Of a stretch of DNA of 64,000 bases, positions 18,620 to 28,235 are shown piece by piece. Location: contig CALGNN010000014.1 of NCBI GenBank assembly GCA_937961455.1, forward strand, positions 1 through 64,000, in the 5' to 3' direction. Both the position numbers and the translations under genes were made by a program. Source of the DNA: an uncultured Saprospiraceae bacterium. GTDB lineage: Bacteria > Bacteroidota > Bacteroidia > Chitinophagales > Saprospiraceae. The notes under the pieces are model-generated. The model was not told where the DNA came from, searched no databases, and saw only the letters and a list, made by a program, of their open reading frames with translations. Within the stretch, counting starts at the first letter, position 1, and each line of letters begins with the position of its first letter.

Positions 18620-20677
18620 TTATTTCTTAATAGTTGGATGAATTCTTGACTCTCCTATCTTTGATCGATTTGAAATCCATAGTTCTTTATCTAGATCATC
18701 AACCAAACCATCTGCATTCAAATCACCAGTCTTATAAGTTTGGCTTGCAGAAATACTGCGTTTCCAAGAATTATGATCTAAATTATTGATGACACCATTC
18801 TGATCAACATCACCTGCATACATCATGTATACCCCATCAACATTCTTTAGTTGATTTGTGCCAACTACCTTTGATGCATCGGTAGTGATATCAATTAGAA
18901 TCACCCCTGCAAGGCTCGAATCAAATTGATTAGAAACCATGACAGAAAGATGAGATCGATGATAAATTACTAGGCTATAATTGGTAGGGTGAAGATCTGC
19001 AAATTGAACGTTGACACTGCCATCCAACTCCATGACCATCCCATCATTTCTCAATAAGCAAGCCTTTCGATCTACTACTAAATCGTCTATATCTCTTAAT
19101 TCTAAAAGAAGCCAATCAACTGTATTGGCGGGAAAACTTGGTGTAGTCTCAGTGCCAAAGTAACTGAATCTACTTGCACCATATGGCTGAGCATTAGGAA
19201 GCAAATTGCTATCTAACAAATCAGTCCGCATCATTCCATCAGAAGATTGATAATATCCCTCAAGAAATAATTTAATATTTAACTCAGCTGTGACCGGATC
19301 GATTCGTTCATAATAACAATCAGGTGTAACGGTTTCAGTTGAAGAAATAATTTGTGGCAATTGATTCGCTGCATTATTAAATGTCAAACCTACAGACTGT
19401 GCATCTGCACCCAACCAATCTTGCAGTACAGAGCCAAAGATATTTCTATAATCATTTTCTAATTGACTTGGATCTGCAGCTCCTTGGCTATCAATATGAG
19501 ACATATCTATATTTGAGCCAAGAACTCCAGGAACAATTGAATTGCCCATGACAAACATGGTGGAGAATGTTCCATGATCTGTTCCGCTTCCGGCATTAGA
19601 AATGACCTTTCTTCCAAATTCAGAAAAGACCACAGTTGTCACATTATCTTCTAGTCCAAGATCTTTCAAATCATTTTGGAATGCTAGCATGCTATCATTT
19701 ACATCTTTCAGCAAAGTGGCATGACTTCCAATAATGGTGTTATTTGGATCTACTTGATTCGCATGTGTATCCCAACCACCTTTTCTGCACATAAATATTT
19801 TAGTATCTGAGCCACCATACATTAGTCTTGCAACAGTTTTCAATTGAGAACCTAAGGTTGAACTTGGGTATGTGGCAGTAGAATTTCCTTCATAGTTATT
19901 GGTATTAAATACTTGACTAATTCTTTCAGAATAGACTAAGGTGCTTTTTTCAACCAAAGACATATAAGATAAAAGCTCTCCGTGATCTGTATTAGGGAAT
20001 TGCAAAATAGGCGCTCCACTAATACTGGAGATTAGACTATAAAATCCACCAGCATCTTGACCTGAAAGATTGATTTCTAGACTATGGTCTTCTACAGTGT
20101 GGAATCCGGTTTTAGGTGTATCTCCTAAAATAATTCCTAATGGATCAGATAGACCCGGCAACGGTCGTCCTCTGTAGGTTGGATAACGATCTTTTAAAAA
20201 TCTTGCCATCCACCCTTCCTCTTCTCCAAAGGTGCTATTATCCCCATATATTCCTTTTAACATAATATCCTCTGCTGTAAAATGGGATCTATTAGGAATT
20301 GGATAACCCGCTCTTTGAATGAGTTTAAATTTACCTTGATCATACAAACTTTTGAATCCAGTTAAATTTGGGTGCAAGCCCAATTGTTGATTATCAGGTA
20401 ATGTTGTATCTAATGTGATTAAAGATGCATCAGGCAATGAGATATTCCCTCTAATATTAGGGTCATGATAAGTAGATAATTGATCTAATGGTACAGCGGT
20501 ATTAAAAATGTCATTTGCCCCAGCCAAATAGATAATTACCAAGCTTCTATTTGAAAAATCCGCGCAATCATTGGCAGATAAAACGGAAGCACCTAAACCA
20601 AAGTGTTTGAATCCTGGAATAAAAACAGGCGCTACACTCGCAGATAAACTATTTCTTATAAATTTTCTTCTTTTCAT
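18620..20677 (-). CDS. DUF1501 protein fused to dockerin-like C-terminal module
   Basis: The N-terminus MKRRKFIRNSLSAS looks like a Tat signal. Residues about 40-460 are DUF1501, a sulfatase/alkaline-phosphatase-like fold: RSLVIIYLAGANDIFN, the RSHFTAED segment, GGWDTHANQ, and SEFGRKVISNAGSGTDHG. The last 220 residues differ from ordinary DUF1501 proteins. They contain the module LFLEGYYQ, NAQPY, VDWLLLELRD, YHRSHLSVM, VYMMYAGD, then two EF-type loops DVDQNGVINNLD and DLNADGLVDDLD. The module recurs in the gene immediately downstream. DUF1501 activity is not defined. It starts 9 bp after the DUF1800 gene, so the two are cotranscribed. Confidence 0.88.
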   Translation of the reverse strand: MKRRKFIRNSLSASVAPVFIPGFKHFGLGASVLSANDCADFSNRSLVIIYLAGANDIFNTAVPLDQLSTYHDPNIRGNISLPDASLITLDTTLPDNQQLGLHPNLTGFKSLYDQGKFKLIQRAGYPIPNRSHFTAEDIMLKGIYGDNSTFGEEEGWMARFLKDRYPTYRGRPLPGLSDPLGIILGDTPKTGFHTVEDHSLEINLSGQDAGGFYSLISSISGAPILQFPNTDHGELLSYMSLVEKSTLVYSERISQVFNTNNYEGNSTATYPSSTLGSQLKTVARLMYGGSDTKIFMCRKGGWDTHANQVDPNNTIIGSHATLLKDVNDSMLAFQNDLKDLGLEDNVTTVVFSEFGRKVISNAGSGTDHGTFSTMFVMGNSIVPGVLGSNIDMSHIDSQGAADPSQLENDYRNIFGSVLQDWLGADAQSVGLTFNNAANQLPQIISSTETVTPDCYYERIDPVTAELNIKLFLEGYYQSSDGMMRTDLLDSNLLPNAQPYGASRFSYFGTETTPSFPANTVDWLLLELRDIDDLVVDRKACLLRNDGMVMELDGSVNVQFADLHPTNYSLVIYHRSHLSVMVSNQFDSSLAGVILIDITTDASKVVGTNQLKNVDGVYMMYAGDVDQNGVINNLDHNSWKRSISASQTYKTGDLNADGLVDDLDKELWISNRSKIGESRIHPTIKK

Positions 20678-20686
20678 TTTTCTGCT

Positions 20687-22339
20687 TTAAAATGTTTGAA
20701 ATTCAGGGCTTGTAATTACGGCATTAAAAAGCCTTTCTACAGCTATTCGGACATCTACATCAACTCCGGAGACTTGATAGTCTAGCCATGCGAAATGCCA
20801 ATTAATAATTGAAAGTCCTCCTAAAAGTGCTTCTTTGAAATAATTGAACCGTTCAAGTCCGGGCATTTCAGGAAGCAAATATTCTAATGTTTCTGTTACT
20901 AAGGTATTCGCATCATCAGGAATTGAAATACTATTACTAACCCAATCAACCATATCCACTTTATACGGAATGTCATTATTGGTATTTTTAACTTTTCCTC
21001 TTAGCAATGAAACGCCAATAGTCATTCTGTAATAAAAGATATTTGAACCAAACCAATTTTTGGAATAGGATGGTTCTTGGTAAAAACCTGGATAACCTTC
21101 TACCGTTAAAGGTCCTCTCACATCATAGCCAGCCTTATCCAAATGTTCCAGATAAAGTCTAGGGACATCCGTGTGAAATATTTGTTGAATTTCAGCCGCA
21201 TCAGGATTACTCGACATGTGATGATTCTCAATAGTAAATTGATTTAAACTCGCATACCAAAGTTCTAGTGGAGATTTAATCTTTCCTCCTATTATTTGAT
21301 CATTAGGATTATTATTGTCTTCATCATAAAAATGTACGGATTTTAGTAGTTTCTTTAAAACCAAAATATGGTCGTAAGCATTATTAAATAAATCATTTGC
21401 TAATGGGTTAATTATTCCATTCTCCGTATCAGTTGTAATTCGATCACTAACAAAATATCTATATAATCTTGTAACGAAGGATCTAGCAGTTTCAATTTTC
21501 CCAAAAACCATATCAACAAACTCACTAAGCTCAGTCGCCATCCCTTCTGCTGTCGTTGCACCAGTAATCACCTGATTCCCAAACCGATGAGAAAAAGTTT
21601 TATCCGTTTGAATATGTAAAGAGGGTTGTGCTTTTCCTGAAGCGATATTTGTTTCTGGATCAACATAGTTTAAATTATGCCTCCATCCTGTTAAAACCTC
21701 TGCTGCTGTTGTAATATCTGCTTCAGTATAGGTTGTATAATCATCTACTGCAACAGTATCTCCTTTTAGTATGGTGAACAACTCCAAAAATTCTCTTGCG
21801 TAATTCTCATTCAGTCCGTTACTGGTGTTTTGGTGATTATTCAGATACTGTAACATTAAATTATCAGAAGTGACTTTTACCGCTAGAGATTTTAAATCTT
21901 GAAATGACTTTTGATACAAAAGTCTCCAATGAAAATAACTGTACAAAGGATTTGCTCGAAATGTTGAAAACATGGAATTAAACCAATATATAATCTTCCA
22001 TCTAGGAGAAGGATCATAAACAGCCTCGTACATTTTCCAACCTTCCATTGCATAGGTAATAGGAGTTGTAGAAGTAATTCTACTCCCAGCTGCAGTGCCA
22101 TAACCTACATCATTATAGGTTCCACCTTCTGGGAACATGGGAAGCATATCTCCATACCAAATAGGTCCATCAGGAAATTGTGAATCCATGCTATTAAACA
22201 AATCTTCGACTGCTTGTGAAGCAGTCATATTAGCATACTGATCTATCCTACTTGGATTAACTTTAAAAGTAGCTCGCCGGAGAAGGTGTGCAGCAAGACG
22301 TTTTCCTAAAAGCCCGGAACGAGCAGTTAAAGAAGCCAT
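20687..22339 (-). CDS. DUF1800 domain-containing protein
   Basis: The 550-aa product opens LGKRLAAHLLRRATF, the diagnostic start of DUF1800, and contains SYFHWRLLYQKSF, the NENYAREFLELFT motif and AAEVLTGW. DUF1800 genes are almost always paired with DUF1501 genes, as here (9-bp gap). No clear signal peptide is visible, so export would depend on an unusual leader or on the partner. The function of the pair is unknown; surface polymer or adhesion roles have been suggested from context. It heads the three-gene minus-strand operon, with a 257-bp divergent promoter region upstream. Confidence 0.88.
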   Translation of the reverse strand: MASLTARSGLLGKRLAAHLLRRATFKVNPSRIDQYANMTASQAVEDLFNSMDSQFPDGPIWYGDMLPMFPEGGTYNDVGYGTAAGSRITSTTPITYAMEGWKMYEAVYDPSPRWKIIYWFNSMFSTFRANPLYSYFHWRLLYQKSFQDLKSLAVKVTSDNLMLQYLNNHQNTSNGLNENYAREFLELFTILKGDTVAVDDYTTYTEADITTAAEVLTGWRHNLNYVDPETNIASGKAQPSLHIQTDKTFSHRFGNQVITGATTAEGMATELSEFVDMVFGKIETARSFVTRLYRYFVSDRITTDTENGIINPLANDLFNNAYDHILVLKKLLKSVHFYDEDNNNPNDQIIGGKIKSPLELWYASLNQFTIENHHMSSNPDAAEIQQIFHTDVPRLYLEHLDKAGYDVRGPLTVEGYPGFYQEPSYSKNWFGSNIFYYRMTIGVSLLRGKVKNTNNDIPYKVDMVDWVSNSISIPDDANTLVTETLEYLLPEMPGLERFNYFKEALLGGLSIINWHFAWLDYQVSGVDVDVRIAVERLFNAVITSPEFQTF

Positions 22340-22596
22340 ATTTTTGAGTTTAAACAGTGTGGTATTAGCAAGGAATCAACAAAACCTTGATATCTTGTGC
22401 GGAGCGAGATTTAAAAATATAAAAAAAGTTCCACAAAAGAATATTTTGCATTAATTACTATTAAATATTTTTCTATTCTTAGAATTCTATTCTCTTAAGT
22501 TTTGTTCTTACGAGTTGCAATTGATTTTATCAAGCTAAGTTTATAGAGAATTAGGTACTTTTATACTTATCTTATATTATATAACAAAATCAAGAA

Positions 22597-23295
22597 ATGA
22601 AAAAGTTAATATCGTTAATGATTCTTGGCAGCATAGTACTATTGCCTTTAAGTATTGTGGGTCAAAAAAATATGATAGAAATAATAGAAGAAAAGGATGG
22701 ACAAAATATTATTGTAAAAGCAAAAAATCTTTCTGATGCTGAAATTCAACTTAGCCTTGAATTGACAAGCAAAGGCTTTGGATTAAAAAGCAAAGAAGTT
22801 TTTAATGAAAAACTTGCATCAAAGCAGACCAAGACTATAGTCAAACTGATACCTCAAGCAAATAAAAGTTGGTCTTATAATATATCTAGCTCTTACAAAC
22901 TCATTATGGATTCTCCAAGGGTCTCTAAAACACAAGAAACAAGCTTGGGAAAAAATCATTCTGATATTGAACATAAACAAAGTGCTAATTCAGCTCAAGT
23001 AAATACTATTGCAACACTTTATGACAAAAATGATATTGTGGTTTATACTAAGAATAAATGTGGTCGATGCCACAGGACAATTGATATTTTGAAAACCGGC
23101 AATATCTCGTACAAAGAAAGAAACATTGAAAAAAATAAAAAATACCATCAAGAGATTTCCACCCTGCTAATGGAAAATGGTTTTGAAGGTGGTTCTTTTT
23201 CTACACCAGCGATTATCCTTAATGGTAAATTACATTACAATATAAAAGACCTAGACAGTTTTGTTAGATCAATAGTTACTAAGGAAAAGAAGTAG
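22597..23295 (+). CDS. Secreted glutaredoxin-domain protein
   Basis: A signal peptide (to about IVGQ, residue 23) precedes a beta-rich domain (25-105), a polar linker, and a C-terminal glutaredoxin fold (about 145-230). The redox motif CGRC lies at 155-158 in DIVVYTKNKCGRCHRT. A cis-Pro segment FSTPAIILNG, as expected for glutathione or thioredoxin-like folds, comes later. Periplasmic location suggests thiol-disulfide exchange on envelope proteins rather than cytosolic reduction. The N-terminal domain resembles nothing I know. It is divergent from the DUF1800 operon and convergent with the dehydrogenase gene. Confidence 0.8.
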   Translation: MKKLISLMILGSIVLLPLSIVGQKNMIEIIEEKDGQNIIVKAKNLSDAEIQLSLELTSKGFGLKSKEVFNEKLASKQTKTIVKLIPQANKSWSYNISSSYKLIMDSPRVSKTQETSLGKNHSDIEHKQSANSAQVNTIATLYDKNDIVVYTKNKCGRCHRTIDILKTGNISYKERNIEKNKKYHQEISTLLMENGFEGGSFSTPAIILNGKLHYNIKDLDSFVRSIVTKEKK

Positions 23296-23315
23296 TCAAA
23301 AGATCTCTCTCAATC

Positions 23316-24260
23316 TTAGCTAAAAAATCCTTTGATGTGGGAAGCAGTTTCATCCAAAAGTCTTTGTCTAGCCTCTATGCTTGCCCAAGCAATATGAGGA
23401 GTAATGATACAATTTTCTAACTGACTCAAAGGATGATTTATTGGAGGGGGTTCTTCTTGTAAAACATCTAAACAAGCTGCTTTAATTTGCCCTGTTGTTA
23501 ATGCATTAAATAATGCTTTTTCATCAACTAAGCCTCCTCTAGCGGTATTAATAAAAACAGCCGAAGTTTTCATTTTTGAGTAGAATACCTCATCCGCCAT
23601 AAGAGCTGTATTACTTGCCATTGGAATATGTAAACTTACAAAATCTGATTCTTGAAGTAGTTTATCAATAAAATCCAACTGAATAATTTCAGCGTTATTT
23701 GTTTTAATTTTTGACCTATTAAATACGAATACTTTCATACCAAAAGCCACTGCGATTTTTGCAAGCCGTTGGGCTATATCACCAAAACCAATCAATCCGA
23801 TTTTTTTATCCTTCAATTCAATAATCCCCTGTTTCCATAGGGAAAAATAATCATGCTTACTCCAACTACCATCTCTAACTGCTTCGCAATGCAATGTAAT
23901 GTTGGTATTGACTTTTAAGATCAAAGCTATGACATGCTGTGCAACTGAATAAGTACTATAGCCTTTTACATTTTGCACATGTATCTGCATTTTGTTTGCT
24001 GCCTCGATATCTACATTATCCATTCCGGTTGCAGTAATTCCAATGTATTTCAACTTTGGCATCCGCTCTAATATGGACTTCGTAATTTTGAGTTTATTTA
24101 AAATGATCACTTCCGCATCACCAGCAAAATCTGGGATTTTATTGGAATCCTTTACTGATACATATTCGATATTTTCAAATGCTTTGTAAGCATTCAAGTT
24201 GAGCTCTGGCTGCTTAAATGTAGATGGCTCTAATACATAAATTTTTTGAGAGAAAACCAT
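23316..24260 (-). CDS. D-2-hydroxyacid dehydrogenase (NAD-binding)
   Basis: The 314-aa enzyme has the split catalytic domain of the formate/glycerate dehydrogenase family. Seen are the Rossmann motif IGLIGFGDIAQRLA, NTARGGLVDE (substrate-binding Arg), the LDVLQEEPPP segment with the Glu, and TPHIAW with the catalytic His. It reduces 2-keto acids or oxidises D-2-hydroxyacids such as glycerate or hydroxypyruvate; the substrate is not predictable. No membrane or signal segment. It lies 27 bp from the M14 carboxypeptidase gene on the same strand. Confidence 0.9.
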   Translation of the reverse strand: MVFSQKIYVLEPSTFKQPELNLNAYKAFENIEYVSVKDSNKIPDFAGDAEVIILNKLKITKSILERMPKLKYIGITATGMDNVDIEAANKMQIHVQNVKGYSTYSVAQHVIALILKVNTNITLHCEAVRDGSWSKHDYFSLWKQGIIELKDKKIGLIGFGDIAQRLAKIAVAFGMKVFVFNRSKIKTNNAEIIQLDFIDKLLQESDFVSLHIPMASNTALMADEVFYSKMKTSAVFINTARGGLVDEKALFNALTTGQIKAACLDVLQEEPPPINHPLSQLENCIITPHIAWASIEARQRLLDETASHIKGFFS

Positions 24261-24287
24261 TGGCTAGTATACACTATAAAAGCATTT

Positions 24288-25526
24288 TCAGCTTTTTTCT
24301 TTATAAGACAAAAGAACTTCCATCATGGTTTTTGCAGATACATCACCCTTTACTTTTATAAAATCTCTTGGGGTCTTATCCCCTATCTCATAAGTAATAC
24401 TAGCAGCATTAAATTGCAAATAAAACCAGGCTTTTGAAATAGGTTGATTTAATGGGTAAGGTGCCTCATTGATTTCATAATCAGGAATACCTTCGCCTAT
24501 TGCTTTAAGCCAATCATCACTGAATGTTGCAAGGTCAGGTGTTTGCGTCTTCTTGTCTAAGGTATAATAAACATCCTCCCATGTGGAATGAAAATCTAAA
24601 CCAACAACTACCTTATTTTTTCGCTTTGAAGTATTAAAGACAATATGGTCTGTAACAGCTTTCGTTTCTTCTTGATGATAATAAGCCCAATCTCTATTCA
24701 TATCAATTCCTCCTGCACTATGTCTCCAATGTCCAAGATCAACCCCATCTGGATTCATAAGAGGATATACATAAACCACATGATTGTCAAGAAATTTATT
24801 ACTTAGTGCGCTTTTATCAAGAATTTTCTCAATAAAGGCCTGCATAGCTAAGAAGCCTGTAACCTCAGGGGGATGTTGACGACCTATTACAACAACCGCA
24901 TCCTTTCGCTTTATATCACCATTAGTTATTAATAAATGAGGTAATGGCTTACCGAGTTTACTGCTTCCAACTATACTCATTTGCACGGATGGATGTTCAG
25001 CCATTTTTTCACACCAATTTATAATGTCTTTTGTTACTATTAATTCTTGGGCACTCACCCATAATGGCTTTTTTTTGATACTTAAATTTATTAAAGCATC
25101 TTCTCCATCTCGTTTGATTTCATCTTCTGGATAAATTGTCCAGTTTTCCCCATCTACACTTAACTTCGGAACATATCTATGTCCATAACCTGTATAATCT
25201 AATTTTAAAACAATATCTCTTTCTCTATCTGACCAGATTCGAAAAGAATACCAAGGACTTGAATTAATTGGTTTATTCTCAGGTTCAATGATTGCAGCAA
25301 AAGTATCTTGAGACAATTGAATAAAATCATTGAGTCTTGCACCATCAAATTTATTATCAGCATAGACACCTCCATGTGTCCCAAAATTCTTTTTCATTTG
25401 AATTAAGATGGGGTGATCTTTTGTATTAACTGGCTCAGGTAAAACAAAATTCTTTGCATGTTTTGTAGCACAAGAATGCAATACAAGCGCTACAAACAAG
25501 AAGGTGGCAATTCTAAAAGGTCTCAT
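24288..25526 (-). CDS. M14-family zinc carboxypeptidase lipoprotein
   Basis: The start at 25526 gives a lipoprotein signal with lipobox LHSC (Cys19); an upstream ATG at 25556 would add ten residues and spoil the n-region. After an N-terminal beta domain, the M14 motifs are GRQHPPEVTG (zinc His and Glu), MNPDGVDLG, GIDMNRDW, GLDFHSTW (third zinc ligand) and a late SITYEIGD with the catalytic Glu. The enzyme should remove C-terminal residues from peptides, or act on peptidoglycan-like substrates, in the envelope. Confidence 0.88.
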   Translation of the reverse strand: MRPFRIATFLFVALVLHSCATKHAKNFVLPEPVNTKDHPILIQMKKNFGTHGGVYADNKFDGARLNDFIQLSQDTFAAIIEPENKPINSSPWYSFRIWSDRERDIVLKLDYTGYGHRYVPKLSVDGENWTIYPEDEIKRDGEDALINLSIKKKPLWVSAQELIVTKDIINWCEKMAEHPSVQMSIVGSSKLGKPLPHLLITNGDIKRKDAVVVIGRQHPPEVTGFLAMQAFIEKILDKSALSNKFLDNHVVYVYPLMNPDGVDLGHWRHSAGGIDMNRDWAYYHQEETKAVTDHIVFNTSKRKNKVVVGLDFHSTWEDVYYTLDKKTQTPDLATFSDDWLKAIGEGIPDYEINEAPYPLNQPISKAWFYLQFNAASITYEIGDKTPRDFIKVKGDVSAKTMMEVLLSYKEKS

Positions 25527-25605
25527 TTTTCTATTTGAATAATTTGAAATATGCAATTGAAGATACTTTGTTTTTTTTCTAGTTGAATCATAAAAAAGTC
25601 TTATA

Positions 25606-26412
25606 TCAAATTGACTTTAGTGCCTTAAGCCATGCTTCTCCCATTAAATAGGATCCACTCATAGATGGGTGCACTCCATCTGCTGCCCAATAAGAAACAG
25701 GTGCGATTTTTAATGCATCATTAAAGATTTCTTGATAGGGAATAAAAATTGCTTCATGCTGATCTGCAACAGCTTTGGCAGCGACTCTATATGGTGTGAG
25801 TTTATCATGCCAAGATTCCTGAATTGCTGTGCCTCCTTTTACGAAAAATGGTTCACCTATAATAAGGGAGATATTTGGAAACGATTTTTTAGTTTGTTCC
25901 AATAAGGCATTAAAATCTGTCAGATAAGTTTCAATGGTGCCTTTATAATCATGTGTCATGGTATGCCAATAATCATTCACGCCAATTAATACAGAAAGCA
26001 CATCGGGTTTTAAATCAATGCAGTCTTCTTGCCAGCGATTTGCCAATTCAAAAACTTTATGACCACTTACACCTCTATTATAAATTTGTATATTTTTTTC
26101 TGGATTTTCTCCTAACAACTTAGTCGCTGCATAATTGGCATAACCTGTGCCGAAGCCCCAAGCATCATTTGCTTTCAAAGCCTCTCGGCTTCTTCCCCCA
26201 TCAGTAATGGAATCCCCTTGAAAAAGGATGACACTATTTTTTTGAATTTGTAAATGTTCTTTGGGTTTTGCTTTTGGTTCAATGTTTAATTTTTCAGAAA
26301 GTTCGTTTTCTTTTTTATTCAAAGTATTCTCGCAAGAGCTTAAAAAATTAATGCTACCAAGTGCAGTTCCCAATAACAATGACTGTTTAATAAACTTTCT
26401 TCTTTTATCCAT
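25606..26412 (-). CDS. SGNH/GDSL hydrolase, lipid-anchored
   Basis: A Tat-like or Sec start MDKRRKFIKQS leads to lipobox LSSC (Cys27). SGNH blocks are visible: ILFQGDSITDGG (catalytic Ser), the RGVSGHK segment with Gly, GVNDYWHT (Asn), and DGVHPS with the Asp/His pair. Family members are esterases or acetylhydrolases on sugars or lipids. It sits upstream of the carboxypeptidase gene, with about 80 bp between, and both products should be in the envelope. Confidence 0.88.
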   Translation of the reverse strand: MDKRRKFIKQSLLLGTALGSINFLSSCENTLNKKENELSEKLNIEPKAKPKEHLQIQKNSVILFQGDSITDGGRSREALKANDAWGFGTGYANYAATKLLGENPEKNIQIYNRGVSGHKVFELANRWQEDCIDLKPDVLSVLIGVNDYWHTMTHDYKGTIETYLTDFNALLEQTKKSFPNISLIIGEPFFVKGGTAIQESWHDKLTPYRVAAKAVADQHEAIFIPYQEIFNDALKIAPVSYWAADGVHPSMSGSYLMGEAWLKALKSI

Positions 26413-26464
26413 ACTTATAAATTTTATAATTCCCTTAATATACTAAATGCATTGTGCATTGGTA

Positions 26465-27559
26465 TCATAGATCAAGAAAGAGTTGATTTGATTCCTTAAT
26501 ATCTTTTTTAGGGCGATTGCTCATCGTCAAACCAATGAGTCTAATAGGCTTTAATTCTTTTTTATATGCTTCTAATAATTCATCGGCAATTGCGACAATC
26601 ATTTGTTCATTTTCAATGGGATTTTTTTCAGTATGACTTCTAGTTAATGTCTTGAAATCAGAAGTCTTTAATTTGAGCGATATGGTTCTTCCGTAAAATT
26701 CATATTTCTTAACCCTAGCAATAAATTTCACTTTTAGTTCTTCAAAATATTTTTTCATGCTGTCAAAATCAACTAAATCTTCATCTAGTGTTCGCTCAAT
26801 AGCTAGAGATTTTCTTTCTCTATGTGATTGTACAGGCCTATCATCAATTCCTCGTACAATATCAAAGTAATAAGACCCCATTTTCCCAAACTTTTCTACC
26901 ATAGTAATCCGATCCATTTTTTTAAGATCTTTCCCATGAAAAATTCCCATTGCTTTCATTTTCTTGGCAGTGACTTTTCCAATTCCATAAAATTTTTCAA
27001 TTTCAAGCTGTTCTAAAAATGCAATGGCCTTCTTGGGTGTTATAATGGTAATTCCATCTGGTTTATTAATATCAGAGGCAACTTTTGCTAGAAACTTACA
27101 GTAGGAAATTCCCGCACTGGCGGTTAACTGTGTTTCATCGAAAATGGCTTGTTTAATTTCTTTAGCAATTTCAGTTGCAATTGGTTGATTAATTTTGTTC
27201 TCAGTGACATCAAGAAAAGCTTCATCGAATGACAAGGGTTCTATTAAATCAGTGTATCGGGCAAAAATGGACCTGATCGCTTGGGACGCTTCTTTATAAG
27301 CTTCAAATCTAATAGGAACAAAAATAAGTTGCGGGCATAATCTTTTGGCTTCGTAGCCTGACATTGCTGACCTCACTCCAAATTTCCTGGCCTCATAACT
27401 GGCCGTAGTAATTACACCTCTTTTTTCTCCTCCGCCAACTGCTATAGCTAAGCCCCGTAATGATGGATCATCCCTTTGTTCTACAGAAGCATAGAATGCA
27501 TCCATGTCGATATGGATTATTTTTCGCTGTTGCTTATCCATTGGCACCATGATTAGCAT
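26465..27559 (-). CDS. dinB: DNA polymerase IV (Y-family)
   Basis: Translesion DNA polymerase. The catalytic blocks IIHIDMDAFYASVEQRD (metal Asp) and EPLSFDEAFLDVTE (second acidic pair) are intact. The helix-hairpin-helix KFYGIGKVTAKKMKAMGI and the little-finger domain (ISLKLKTSDFKTLTR) follow. Two ATGs close together (27559 and 27541) could serve; the second gives the usual MDKQQRKIIHIDMD start. No beta-clamp-binding QL-rich end is clearer than the terminal NQLFLDL. It is divergent from the tmRNA gene. Confidence 0.93.
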   Translation of the reverse strand: MLIMVPMDKQQRKIIHIDMDAFYASVEQRDDPSLRGLAIAVGGGEKRGVITTASYEARKFGVRSAMSGYEAKRLCPQLIFVPIRFEAYKEASQAIRSIFARYTDLIEPLSFDEAFLDVTENKINQPIATEIAKEIKQAIFDETQLTASAGISYCKFLAKVASDINKPDGITIITPKKAIAFLEQLEIEKFYGIGKVTAKKMKAMGIFHGKDLKKMDRITMVEKFGKMGSYYFDIVRGIDDRPVQSHRERKSLAIERTLDEDLVDFDSMKKYFEELKVKFIARVKKYEFYGRTISLKLKTSDFKTLTRSHTEKNPIENEQMIVAIADELLEAYKKELKPIRLIGLTMSNRPKKDIKESNQLFLDL

Positions 27560-27592
27560 TTTAAAATAGGAACTTTCAAAGATACTAAGTCG

Positions 27593-27619
27593 TTTGTAAA
27601 GTAATTAGAACTATATTTG
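27593..27619 (+). promoter_or_regulatory. Candidate promoter for tmRNA
   Basis: TATATTTG at 27612-27619 matches the Bacteroidota -7 element TAnnTTTG. A TTTG at 27593-27596 could be the -33 element, although the 15-nt spacer is shorter than usual. A start about 7 nt downstream would give a precursor some 95 nt longer than mature tmRNA. Confidence 0.45.
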
Positions 27620-27720
27620 CATTCTTAAATTAGATCTTTGAAAACTTGGGAATAACAAAAGCAAACTAGTACAATAACAAACCTATGTGCTGAAGCTCAA
27701 GTTTAGGATAATAAACAAAT

Positions 27721-28089
27721 GGGGCTGAATTGGAATCGACAGGAAATGTAATTGACTTGTAAGCATGCCGTAGCAGGATAGTACACTACGTTAAAAATGT
27801 CTATTAACAATTTAACTGGCAATAATAACTTTGCCCTTGCTGCCTAATTCTAGGAATTAGTAGCATAGTGTGCGACCGACTTGATGTCTGATACAAAGTC
27901 GAAACGCATATCATAAACATTCAGGCTAGCGGATAAGGATGTCTCGACTTAAAAGCGAAACTCAGAGAATAAGAGTGATTTGTCGCCGCAGGTATGCCTG
28001 AATCACTTCGAAAATCCGAATACCTACTAAGCATGTAGAAAGCATTTTGGTTCTTTCTCTGGACCCGAGTTCGAATCTCGGCAGCTCCA
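27721..28089 (+). ncRNA. ssrA: Transfer-messenger RNA (tmRNA)
   Basis: The 5' end GGGGCUGAAUUGGAAUCGAC and the 3' end with T-arm GAGUUCGAAUCUC form the tRNA-like part. The acceptor stem pairs GGGGCUG with CAGCUCC (one G-U); A28089 is the discriminator, and CCA is not encoded. The internal reading frame gives the tag GNNNFALAA then TAA (27818-27847). tmRNA with SmpB releases stalled ribosomes and marks the peptide for proteolysis. The mature RNA is about 369 nt. The 3' end is duplicated just downstream. Confidence 0.96.
27818..27847 (+). other. tmRNA proteolysis tag GNNNFALAA
   Basis: Codons GGC AAT AAT AAC TTT GCC CTT GCT GCC then TAA follow the pattern of Bacteroidota tags (G-x-N-N-[YF]-ALAA). 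The Ala carried by tmRNA itself precedes the Gly. The FALAA end is the classic degradation signal for ClpXP-like proteases. Confidence 0.9.
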
Positions 28090-28210
28090 CTAAAGCAAGG
28101 CAGGCTGTGTCAGCCTTGAAAAGCAAAAAAGCAAATTCAAGTTTACTTGGGTTTGCTTTTGTTTTTTAAGGCAATGAGCGGCAGCGAATGCAGACTGACT
28201 TGTAGACTTC
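28074..28210 (+). repeat. Direct repeat copy 1: tmRNA 3' end plus terminator
   Basis: These 137 bp, from the T-loop of tmRNA through its terminator, recur 162 bp downstream at 28236-28372 with three substitutions (G/C at 28113, A/G at 28122 region, G/A at 28141 region). The repeat begins inside the tmRNA T-loop, which is where integrases of the tmRNA-targeting type usually cross over. Exact mismatch positions are by hand alignment. Confidence 0.9.
28127..28167 (+). terminator. Intrinsic terminator of tmRNA
   Basis: A 15-bp stem (28127-28141 with 28146-28160, two G-U pairs) with a TTTA loop is followed by GTTTTTT. It is placed to end the tmRNA transcript. Confidence 0.85.
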
Positions 28211-28235
28211 GGTAGCCTTCGAGATCAGCAAAGCT

